From NCBI GenBank assembly GCA_041689205.1, contig JBDNGQ010000018.1, positions 1 through 12,552 on the forward strand: DNA of 12,552 nt, given 5' to 3'. Source of the DNA: JAVVEG01 sp041689205. Its GTDB lineage: Bacteria > Pseudomonadota > Gammaproteobacteria > Pseudomonadales > Pseudohongiellaceae. The position numbers and the translations under genes are program-made. The notes beneath the pieces were generated by a model. That model ran no database searches. It had not been told where the DNA came from and saw only the letters and a list, made by a program, of their open reading frames with translations. Position 1 is the stretch's first letter, and each line of letters starts with the position of its first letter. This document shows positions 6,965-12,552 of the stretch, in pieces.

Positions 6965-7028
6965 TCCTGCCCTGACAGCACCCTTCAAAGCCCCTGCGCT
7001 AACCCAGACAAAACAGGAAATGTCCGCT

Positions 7029-8075
7029 ATGACAAACACCGTCTCGCTCACCTACAAGGATGCAGGAGTCGATATAGACGCAGGTGATGCCCTGGTCGAG
7101 AAAATTAAATCTATTACTCAGCGCACCCGCCGCCCTGAAGTTCTGTCGGGCCTTGGTGGCTTCGGAGCACTGTGTGAAATACCTGAAGGCTATCGTAAAC
7201 CCGTGCTGGTTTCAGCTACGGACGGGGTAGGCACCAAACTTAAACTGGCTATTGAGATGGGCAAGCACGATACCATTGGCATTGATCTGGTTGCCATGTG
7301 TGTCAATGATTTGATCGTCTGTGGAGCTGAACCCTTATTTTTTCTGGATTACTACGCTACTGGCGGACTTGATGTTGACGCCGCCACCCAGGTTGTCGAA
7401 GGCATCGGCAATGGCTGTATGCAATCAGGCTGCTCATTAATCGGTGGTGAAACCGCAGAGATGCCCGGCATGTACCAGAAAGGCGACTATGATCTGGCCG
7501 GCTTTGCAGTGGGGATTGTCGAAAAAGACCAGATTATTGAAAACGATCGTGTGCAGGTCGGTGATAAACTGATTGGGCTCAAATCCTCCGGACCCCATTC
7601 AAACGGCTACTCGCTGATACGTAAAGTCCTGGAAGTCTCCGGCACCTCACTGGACGCCACTTTTGGCGACAGCACAATCGGTGAAACACTGCTGCTGCCT
7701 ACCGAGATCTATGTACGCGCAATTCACGCTTTGATCCCCGAGGTGCGCATCAATGCTCTGGCGCATATAACCGGTGGCGGTATTGTAGAAAACCTGCCCA
7801 GAGTTCTCCCCGAGGGCACTCAGGCGGTAATCGATACCCGCGCCTGGGAGCAGCCAGAAATATTCGGATGGCTCCAGCAACAGGGAAACATCGCGCAAAA
7901 TGAAATGTATCGCACTTTCAACTGTGGAATCGGAATGATTGTGTGTGTGCCTGCGTCTGAATGCGCGAAGGCCCTGCAGATACTTAACCAATTTAATAAA
8001 GGCGCGGTAGAACTGGGTTCCATCCGGGCTGCCGTTGCCTCTGCACAAGCGGTGGTACTGGAAGGTTTAAGCTGA
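7029..8075 (+). CDS. purM: Phosphoribosylformylglycinamidine cyclo-ligase (AIR synthetase)
   Basis: Catalyses step five of de novo purine synthesis, the ATP-dependent closure of FGAM to aminoimidazole ribonucleotide, in the cytosol. The 348 residues match the usual length of about 345. Visible motifs are TYKDAGVDIDAG at 8-19, GLGGFGAL at 41-48, ATDGVGTKLKLA at 63-74, DLVAMCVNDLIVCGAEPLFF at 86-105 and GGETAEMPGMY at 139-149. SSGPHSNGYSLIRK and the glycine-rich HITGGG follow further on. ATG 7029 is preferred: AGGA at 7015-7018 is about 10 nt upstream and the N-terminus then matches the E. coli enzyme. ATG 7020, three codons earlier, would sit almost on the ribosome binding site. purN follows 3 bp after the stop, so the two form an operon. 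Confidence 0.97.
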   Translation: MTNTVSLTYKDAGVDIDAGDALVEKIKSITQRTRRPEVLSGLGGFGALCEIPEGYRKPVLVSATDGVGTKLKLAIEMGKHDTIGIDLVAMCVNDLIVCGAEPLFFLDYYATGGLDVDAATQVVEGIGNGCMQSGCSLIGGETAEMPGMYQKGDYDLAGFAVGIVEKDQIIENDRVQVGDKLIGLKSSGPHSNGYSLIRKVLEVSGTSLDATFGDSTIGETLLLPTEIYVRAIHALIPEVRINALAHITGGGIVENLPRVLPEGTQAVIDTRAWEQPEIFGWLQQQGNIAQNEMYRTFNCGIGMIVCVPASECAKALQILNQFNKGAVELGSIRAAVASAQAVVLEGLS

Positions 8076-8078
8076 TCC

Positions 8079-8726
8079 ATGACTGAATTCTGTTCCATAG
8101 TGGTGCTGATTTCCGGTAACGGCAGCAATCTGCAGGCCCTTATCGATCAACGCCAGAGCAGAGGTTTTGAGATCAGCGCGGTTATCTGCAACGAACCCGA
8201 TGCTTTTGGCCTCCAACGTGCCGCTAAAGCAGGCATACCCGCTGTGGTATTGAATCACCGGGATTATGCTGACCGTGAGCAGTTTGATCAGCAACTGATA
8301 GCCCGGATTGATACCTTTGCCCCTCAACTGCTGGTGCTGGCAGGCTATATGCGTATACTGAGTGCTGGCTTTGTGCAGCATTACCATGGTCGCATTCTCA
8401 ACATTCACCCGTCTCTGCTGCCAGCCTATCGAGGCACTAACACTCATCAGCGTGTACTTGATGCCGGTGAATTGAGACATGGGGTCAGCGTTCATTTCGT
8501 CACGGAAGAACTTGATGGTGGGCCTGTCGTGCTGCAGGTAGAAATTCCTGTCGCCGCCAGCGACAGCAAAGAAAGCCTGGCCCGACGTATTGCGGAGCAG
8601 GAGCACCGGGTCTATCCTGAGATAGTCAGCTGGTTCTGCAGCGGTCGACTGAAAATGCACAGCAATACGGTCTCGTTGGATAATAAGCTGCTACCGGAAT
8701 TCGGCATCCGACGAACCGCAAGCTGA
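8079..8726 (+). CDS. purN: Phosphoribosylglycinamide formyltransferase, folate-dependent (GART)
   Basis: Transfers a formyl group from 10-formyltetrahydrofolate to GAR, step three of purine synthesis. The 215 residues are close to the E. coli length of 212. The N-terminal substrate loop ISGNGSNLQAL is at 11-21. The folate-site segment LAGYMRIL is at 87-94. The catalytic residues are Asn108 and His110 within GRILNIHPSLLPAYRG (104-119) and Asp146 within HGVSVHFVTEELDGGPV (134-150), each two residues later than in E. coli. The residues after about 190 form a variable tail. The start is 3 bp after the purM stop; the nearest Shine-Dalgarno-like sequence (GAAGG at 8061-8065) is distant, so coupling to purM is likely. 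No formate-dependent PurT is seen here. Confidence 0.96.
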   Translation: MTEFCSIVVLISGNGSNLQALIDQRQSRGFEISAVICNEPDAFGLQRAAKAGIPAVVLNHRDYADREQFDQQLIARIDTFAPQLLVLAGYMRILSAGFVQHYHGRILNIHPSLLPAYRGTNTHQRVLDAGELRHGVSVHFVTEELDGGPVVLQVEIPVAASDSKESLARRIAEQEHRVYPEIVSWFCSGRLKMHSNTVSLDNKLLPEFGIRRTAS

Positions 8727-8772
8727 ATTTCGCCACTCACACCACCTCATAACTGACCTTGCCGGAGAATTT

Positions 8773-9567
8773 ATGCAGCATTTGACTGATACACTTCTGA
8801 TTAAACCCGGTCGAACAGGATTGTTCAGTATTTTTGTTTTGCTGTCACTGGTGTTCAACCATGCAACAGCAGATGAACAGCAAGCTGCAGCGAAATCATC
8901 GGCTGCGTTGCTACCAGCACCTTATCGCGCCGAGTATCAGGCCAAAGCCAGCGGCTTAAGCGCCACCGCCTATCGAACTCTGGAGCGTCTTGACGAGCAC
9001 CAATATCGTCTTAGTAACAGCATGTCGGTAGCAATTCTCGGCGCAACCATTGGCGAAGTTACCGAACGCAGTGAGTTTACCCTGCAGGATGGCGCCGTCC
9101 GCCCCACCCGCTACAGCTACGATCAGACTGGTCTGGGCAGGCGTTCCGAGCATGTCGGATTTGATTGGGAGAACGGTTCCGCCGAAACCAGAACCGACAA
9201 AAAAACCGAGAACGTAGCAATAGTAGCGGGCGTGATGGATCAGTTGAGCTTTACCGCCCAGCTCAGCCTTGACCTTAGCGCTTTGCCGGCTGAACAATTA
9301 GTCGAAGATAAAGATTTTGTTTATCAGATAGTTGATGGCGATGAAATCGATGAACATCGCTACGTAATTACCGGCAGAGAAACCGTCACCACATCAGCAG
9401 GTGCAGTGCCCACTATCAGGCTTGAACGAATTCGTGCAAAAGAAAGCAGCCGAACCACTACTTTCTGGCTAGCTGCGGATCAGGACTTTCTTCTGGTTAG
9501 ATTAGAGCAGACCAGCGGCTCAGGTGATGCTACGGAATTATTGCTGAAATCAGTCAGCAATCTCTGA
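8773..9567 (+). CDS. DUF3108 family exported protein
   Basis: A 264-residue protein that matches the DUF3108 family by pattern, function unknown. The signal peptide has a hydrophobic core at 16-30 (GLFSIFVLLSLVFNH) and an ATA-DE cleavage site after residue 33. The mature region starts with LPAPYRAEYQAKASGLSATAYRTLE, a beta-rich opening typical of the family, and continues with alternating strands (RSEFTLQDGAVRPTRYSYDQ; FVYQIVDGDEIDEHRYVITG). The end carries SSRTTTFWLAADQDFLLVRLEQ, the family's conserved 'W.a.d....P/V.r' closing pattern. GGAGA (8764-8768) lies 4 nt before the ATG. The gene is 46 bp after purN and probably in the same transcript, as I recall for pseudomonads. A periplasmic or envelope location is inferred. 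Confidence 0.82.
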   Translation: MQHLTDTLLIKPGRTGLFSIFVLLSLVFNHATADEQQAAAKSSAALLPAPYRAEYQAKASGLSATAYRTLERLDEHQYRLSNSMSVAILGATIGEVTERSEFTLQDGAVRPTRYSYDQTGLGRRSEHVGFDWENGSAETRTDKKTENVAIVAGVMDQLSFTAQLSLDLSALPAEQLVEDKDFVYQIVDGDEIDEHRYVITGRETVTTSAGAVPTIRLERIRAKESSRTTTFWLAADQDFLLVRLEQTSGSGDATELLLKSVSNL

Positions 9568-9696
9568 CGTTCATCGAATAGGATCAGCAGCAAGACGCAA
9601 CGCTATTGCTTATGGTGACAAACTGATTTAATTTTCAAAATCTGAACGGAAATGGCACGAAGAATAATGAAAAAAGACCCATGCAAAGTATTCATC

Positions 9697-9711
9697 GGTG
9701 GAACTTCCACC
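9697..9711 (+). promoter_or_regulatory. Perfect hairpin abutting the ribosome binding site of the gene at 9724
   Basis: GGTGGAACTTCCACC is a 7-bp perfect inverted repeat around one central C. It ends exactly where the Shine-Dalgarno AGGAGA (9712-9717) begins, 12 bp before the ATG. As RNA it could form only a short stem with a tight loop (about five pairs). As DNA it could be an operator. Its precise placement suggests a role in translation or mRNA stability; this is inference. Confidence 0.5.
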
Positions 9712-9723
9712 AGGAGAACAATT

Positions 9724-10737
9724 ATGAGTAAACAAGTCCTGGCCATGCTCGCTGCAACTGCTGCGTTAACTGCAGCCATGTCATCAGCAACATTCGCACA
9801 AGGTGACTATCAGGTACCTCGTCTGGCGGATGGCAGCCCCGATCTGCAGGGGGTGTGGAAAAATGCCACAGTAACTCCGTTGACCAGACCACGAGAATTG
9901 GGTACCCGCCAGGCTTATACCGAGGAAGAAGCTATTGCCCTCGAGCGTGAGGCTCAGCAGGCGGTAGAATTGGATAACGAACCGCTGGATCCCGATCGGC
10001 CAGCCCCCGAAGCAACAGCGCTGCCTCCGGTAGGTAATTACGACCTGTTCTGGACTGACCGTGGCATGTTTATTCCTGATATTAATGGTGAGTTCAGAAC
10101 ATCCATCATCATTGATCCGCCAGATGGCCAGATACCCTCCTACACCGAGGAATTCAGACAGCTCCAGGCCGCCGCCCGCGCTACTGGCCCCGATTCATTT
10201 GATGGCCCGGAAGGCCGCGGAGTTGGTGAACGATGCCTGCTCTCTTTTGGTTCCAGCTCAGGTCCGCCCATGTTGCCCGTGATGTACAACAGTCACTACC
10301 AGATAGTGCAGTCGCCCGGTTATGTGGTCATCCTTGTAGAGATGGTGCATGACGCCCGCATTATAAAACTCGCTGGTGAGCACACTGATATTGCCGAAGC
10401 GCAGCAAAAATGGATGGGAAACTCCATAGGTCGCTGGGAAGGTGATACCCTGGTCGTAGAAACCAGGCATTTTAATCCTCAGCAGAACTTTCGTGGTGCC
10501 TCTGAAAATCTGACAGTGACGGAGCACTTCACCAGAACAGGCCAGAACAAGATCATTTATCGCTTTACTGTTAATGATCCAAGCACATTTACCTCGCAGT
10601 ACACGGGTGAATTACCTTTGAGTGCAGCCACTGACCAGATTTTCGAATATGCCTGCCATGAGGGCAATTATGCCTTGCCAGGTACTCTGGCAGGCGCACG
10701 TATCGCTGAACAGGAAGCCGCGGCAGCTGCCAACTGA
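9724..10737 (+). CDS. Secreted protein of unknown function ('PDL(S/Q)GVW ... YACHEGNY' family)
   Basis: A 337-residue exported protein. The signal peptide covers residues 1-25 (MSKQVLAMLAATAALTAAMS, then SATFA) with cleavage before QGDY. The mature protein starts with the motif DGSPDLQGVW (36-45) followed by TPLTRP. Later conserved-looking blocks are MYNSHYQIVQSPGYVVILVE (187-206), MVHDARII (207-214), WMGNSIGRWEGDTLVVET (230-247), NFRGASENL (255-263) and FEYACHEGNYALPG (307-320). I recall the same blocks in many uncharacterised secreted proteins of marine and soil bacteria, but no function. Two cysteines in the mature part, Cys171 and Cys311, could form a disulphide. AGGAG (9712-9716) 7 nt before ATG 9724 decides the start; an in-frame ATG at 9652 would bury the signal peptide. 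A terminator follows, and the gene is probably monocistronic. Confidence 0.85.
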   Translation: MSKQVLAMLAATAALTAAMSSATFAQGDYQVPRLADGSPDLQGVWKNATVTPLTRPRELGTRQAYTEEEAIALEREAQQAVELDNEPLDPDRPAPEATALPPVGNYDLFWTDRGMFIPDINGEFRTSIIIDPPDGQIPSYTEEFRQLQAAARATGPDSFDGPEGRGVGERCLLSFGSSSGPPMLPVMYNSHYQIVQSPGYVVILVEMVHDARIIKLAGEHTDIAEAQQKWMGNSIGRWEGDTLVVETRHFNPQQNFRGASENLTVTEHFTRTGQNKIIYRFTVNDPSTFTSQYTGELPLSAATDQIFEYACHEGNYALPGTLAGARIAEQEAAAAAN

Positions 10738-10748
10738 GTTTTTGGAAT

Positions 10749-10780
10749 CCGGCGGGCGCACTCTGGTGCCTGCCGGTTTT
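10749..10780 (+). terminator. Rho-independent terminator after the secreted-protein gene
   Basis: The stem runs from CCGGCGG (10749-10755) to CTGCCGG (10770-10776), with one G-U pair. An inner stem GCAC-TCTG-GTGC follows after a 2-nt bulge. TTTT (10777-10780) comes directly after the stem. It lies 11 bp past the stop codon at 10737 and 27 bp before the PilZ-gene start. Confidence 0.75.
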
Positions 10781-10807
10781 AGAACAATGCTGATGTGTCT
10801 GAATCAT

Positions 10808-11527
10808 ATGTCTATCGAGAATGACAAGGAACGTTACTACAGCCGGCCCGTCGATGTTTGTGAGGTGCTGCGCACTCTAAAAAGCAAGCACTGCAGCATC
10901 AAGCTCCAGTTCGATAACAGTCCCCTCTCCTACTACTCGCTTATCCTTGATGTTGACAGTCAGGAACACCATTTCCTGCTTGAAGAAGTAAAGCCCCCTG
11001 AGGGTCACCACCTGATCAATACCGGCACACCGTTCAGCATCCGCGCTGCTGTTAATGGCATAAGAGTGCATGCCAGCGGTATGCAGCTTGCCGAAACACT
11101 GAATGATCAATCCGGTGTGCTCTACAGAGTCCCTTTTCCTGCAAAAGTGCTTTATCTGCAACGCCGCGACGCATTCCGCACGTCCGTACCAACCAGTCTG
11201 ACCGCTCATGCCAGTCTTTACTCCAACAAGCGATTGGAGCTCATATCGGCTGGTGTTGTAGATGTGTCAATGACCGGGGTGCGACTTCGCTTCACTGGCG
11301 AAATACCGCCGACTCTGGAAATTGAGGAACTGTTCGATCTGCAGATATGCATTCCCGCACTGGATCAAATGATCAGTGCCAAGGTTGAGTTGCGAAATCA
11401 GCGCTATGATGGCGACTGCGACCAAACAGTCTGCGGCTTCCGCTTTGTAAACGTCAATCGGATATCACAGACGATAGTCACCAGATTCATTGCTCAACTG
11501 CAGCAGGAGTCGCAAACCGATTTGTAG
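10808..11527 (+). CDS. YcgR-like flagellar brake protein, PilZ domain (c-di-GMP receptor)
   Basis: A 239-residue cytoplasmic protein with the YcgR layout. The N-terminal half (about 12-110) fits the YcgR N domain, which in characterised proteins contacts the flagellar motor. The C-terminal PilZ domain starts with the c-di-GMP-binding RxxxR (Arg120-Arg124 in LQRRDAFRTSVP) and has the second motif DxSxxG at 152-157 (DVSMTG). Both ligand motifs are intact, so it should bind c-di-GMP. Its action on motility is inferred from the family; no flagellar genes are in the window. ATG 10808 is preferred because it gives the family length (about 240) and lies beyond the terminator; the frame is open further upstream, and ATG 10793 is possible. 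The Shine-Dalgarno is weak. It converges on the glycosyltransferase gene with a 6-bp gap. Confidence 0.87.
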   Translation: MSIENDKERYYSRPVDVCEVLRTLKSKHCSIKLQFDNSPLSYYSLILDVDSQEHHFLLEEVKPPEGHHLINTGTPFSIRAAVNGIRVHASGMQLAETLNDQSGVLYRVPFPAKVLYLQRRDAFRTSVPTSLTAHASLYSNKRLELISAGVVDVSMTGVRLRFTGEIPPTLEIEELFDLQICIPALDQMISAKVELRNQRYDGDCDQTVCGFRFVNVNRISQTIVTRFIAQLQQESQTDL

Positions 11528-11533
11528 AATTTG

Positions 11534-12166
11534 CTAAAGGACTGACATTAATTCCGTCAGGCGCAGCAAATCTTCTGGTCTGTCGACATCCCAGCGCTCG
11601 GACAGCTCAGTCCATTTTTTCCCGGATTGCTGCAATCGCTGCCGCGACACCTGCATGACCTCAGCGGTCCCCCAGGGAATCTCTGCAAAGATTTCTGCCG
11701 GCACCTGGCGCAGACCGAGCAGCACATAACCACCATCCTCTGCAGGCCCAAATACAATATCCTCACCACGCTCAAGCAACTGCAAGGCTTGATTCAAATA
11801 CCCGGCATCAACCGAGGGACAATCCGCTCCCAGCAGCACGACATAGTCGGCCCTGCGCAACGCATCGCTGGCAGCGTGCGCCATGCGCGCTCCAAGATCA
11901 GCACCACATTGTTCATGGATATCCCTTTCATCAATATTCATTGAATTACAAAGAGATACGAAGTACTCATGATGTTTATTTGCAGAAACCCACAGCTCAA
12001 CTGCAGACAAATCACAGGCCTTGACCGTGCTGATGACTTTCTCCATTAAAGCCTTATGCAGTGCCAGCGCACCCTGCTGCCCCAGTATAGGTTCCAGTCT
12101 TGTTTTCACCTGTCCCATCAGCGGAGTTTTAGCGAAGATAATAATAATAGAATCATTGTAATTCAT
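11534..12166 (-). CDS. TIGR04282/DUF2064-type glycosyltransferase (named for arsenosugar biosynthesis)
   Basis: A 210-residue protein with a GT-A-like nucleotide-sugar transferase fold of the DUF2064/TIGR04282 group. Visible motifs are FAKTPLMGQVKTRL (11-24), an N-terminal nucleotide-binding loop; LLGADCPS (111-118), the metal-binding-type acidic motif; GPAEDGGYVLLGL (140-152); PWGT (164-167); and DVDRPEDL (193-200). These match the family closely. The start at 12166 is chosen because it lies 4 bp after the upstream stop and gives the family N-terminus (MNYNDSIIIIFAKTP). An in-frame ATG at 12220 would overlap the preceding gene. With the TIGR04283 gene it forms a minus-strand unit. Arsenosugar synthesis is the family name; no arsenic methyltransferase is visible here, so the real substrate is open. 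Confidence 0.88.
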   Translation of the reverse strand: MNYNDSIIIIFAKTPLMGQVKTRLEPILGQQGALALHKALMEKVISTVKACDLSAVELWVSANKHHEYFVSLCNSMNIDERDIHEQCGADLGARMAHAASDALRRADYVVLLGADCPSVDAGYLNQALQLLERGEDIVFGPAEDGGYVLLGLRQVPAEIFAEIPWGTAEVMQVSRQRLQQSGKKWTELSERWDVDRPEDLLRLTELMSVL

Positions 12167-12170
12167 AAGC

Positions 12171-12552
12171 TTAACCCCGTTTCTTATAGTATCTTCTATA
12201 GAGAACCTGCGGGCTGACACCGAGGAAAAATTGAAGCCGTAGAATCCACATTAACACTATCGTGCGCACAATGCCGTGTTGTTCCCAGCGACGGCTGGAG
12301 CTGATCACCTGCTGACGCAGACAGACAGGTCTGGAGAACTTCTTGAGCTCACGGCTGAGCGCCAGATCCTCCATCAAAGGGATTTCAGGATAAGCACCCG
12401 CCTGTTCAAACACGGAGCTTAAAACAAAAATACCTTGATCACCTGTTGCCATTCCCGTATAGCGAGAACGCAGATTAATCATTCTCTCAATGAGCCGGAA
12501 GGCAGGATTCCTTCCGCTCAGGCTAAGATCAAACCGCCCCCAGACACGATCC
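12171..12552 (-). CDS. TIGR04283-type family 2 glycosyltransferase, C-terminal part (5' end beyond window)
   Basis: A minus-strand frame open to the window edge gives the last 126 residues of a glycosyltransferase; the frame starts at 12551 and ends with TAA at 12173-12171. Visible are DRVWGRFDLSLSGRNPAFRL, then MINLRSRYTGMATGDQGIFV, where GDQGIFV is the typical acceptor-side motif. Further on comes EIPLMEDLALSRELKKF, whose ED-type acidic motif is the GT2 catalytic-base region, and then a basic aromatic C-terminus. This block order matches TIGR04283 proteins as I remember them. An internal ATG at 12482 is not the start, since the frame and the similarity both continue upstream of it. The partner gene follows after 4 bp. 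Confidence 0.87.
   Translation of the reverse strand, partial: DRVWGRFDLSLSGRNPAFRLIERMINLRSRYTGMATGDQGIFVLSSVFEQAGAYPEIPLMEDLALSRELKKFSRPVCLRQQVISSSRRWEQHGIVRTIVLMWILRLQFFLGVSPQVLYRRYYKKRG

Noticed and set aside
8067..8660. 197-codon open frame on the minus strand opposite purN
   Set aside because: It lies wholly opposite purN, whose motifs are unambiguous. The product has no recognisable domain and no ribosome site was evident.
9568..9651. Terminator after the DUF3108 gene and a promoter for the secreted-protein gene
   Set aside because: The only stem (AGCAA with TTGCT near 9590-9611) is short and has no T-run. TTGCTT/TTTAAT has 15-bp spacing, too weak to list as a promoter.
9652..9723. 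Upstream in-frame ATG for the secreted protein, or a short leader peptide
   Set aside because: It would put 24 polar residues before the signal peptide. The strong AGGAG and the hairpin sit inside this stretch, so it is better read as untranslated leader.
10622..10807. Longer N-terminus for the PilZ protein overlapping the secreted-protein gene
   Set aside because: The extension runs through the upstream coding region and its terminator hairpin. The YcgR family length fits a start at 10808.
12120..12220. Longer start (12220) for the TIGR04282 protein
   Set aside because: It would overlap the 3' end of the TIGR04283 gene by about 50 bp and add residues outside the family pattern. ATG 12166 fits both spacing and homology.
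1..12552. CRISPR arrays, tRNA or rRNA genes, toxin-antitoxin pairs, phage or defence genes
   Set aside because: I read both strands and saw no periodic spacer repeats, no tRNA-like cloverleaf, and no small paired genes or defence domains. Nearly all of the sequence is accounted for by the listed genes.

Overview
The window looks like chromosomal DNA of a gammaproteobacterium, probably marine and related to the Pseudomonadales/Cellvibrionales/OM182-like groups. It has roughly even base composition. The protein sequences of ProS, WrbA, Hda, PurM and PurN are very close to the gammaproteobacterial consensus, and the gene order resembles one I remember from Pseudomonas (proS … yihY – arsC – wrbA – DUF2069 – hda – DUF2066 – purM – purN – DUF3108). 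The placement is inference; no RNA gene is present to settle it.

Layout. (1) Positions 1 to about 140 are the end of an insertion sequence: the first 20 codons of an ISNCY-type transposase running leftward off the window, then two tandem copies of a 20-bp terminal motif. (2) At 158-744 is an HU-type DNA-binding protein with a basic Lys/Ala/Thr-rich N-terminal tail, followed by two hairpins. (3) At 768-4999, on +, are proS, a YihY/BrkB-type membrane protein, a WrbA-type quinone oxidoreductase and a DUF2069 membrane protein; the last three are tightly packed. (4) At 5009-6878, on -, are a DUF2066 exported protein and hda (regulatory inactivation of DnaA), 4 bp apart and convergent with the previous group. 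(5) At 7029-9567, on +, are purM and purN (purine steps 5 and 3) and an exported DUF3108 protein. (6) At 9724-10780, on +, is an exported protein of a widespread but uncharacterised family, with a hairpin just before its ribosome binding site and a terminator after it. (7) At 10808-11527, on +, is a YcgR-like PilZ protein, a predicted c-di-GMP receptor. (8) At 11534-12552, on -, are two adjacent glycosyltransferase-type genes of the kind named arsenosugar biosynthesis TIGR04283 (cut by the window edge) and TIGR04282.

Most of the window is core housekeeping DNA: translation, control of replication initiation and purine synthesis. The accessory or poorly understood parts are the IS edge beside the HU gene, the secreted protein at 9724, the two-glycosyltransferase unit, and some intergenic structures (hairpins at 689-744 and 9697-9711, a dyad at 6908-6929). 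I found no CRISPR array, tRNA, rRNA, toxin-antitoxin pair, defence system or biosynthetic cluster, and no convincing new multi-gene system.
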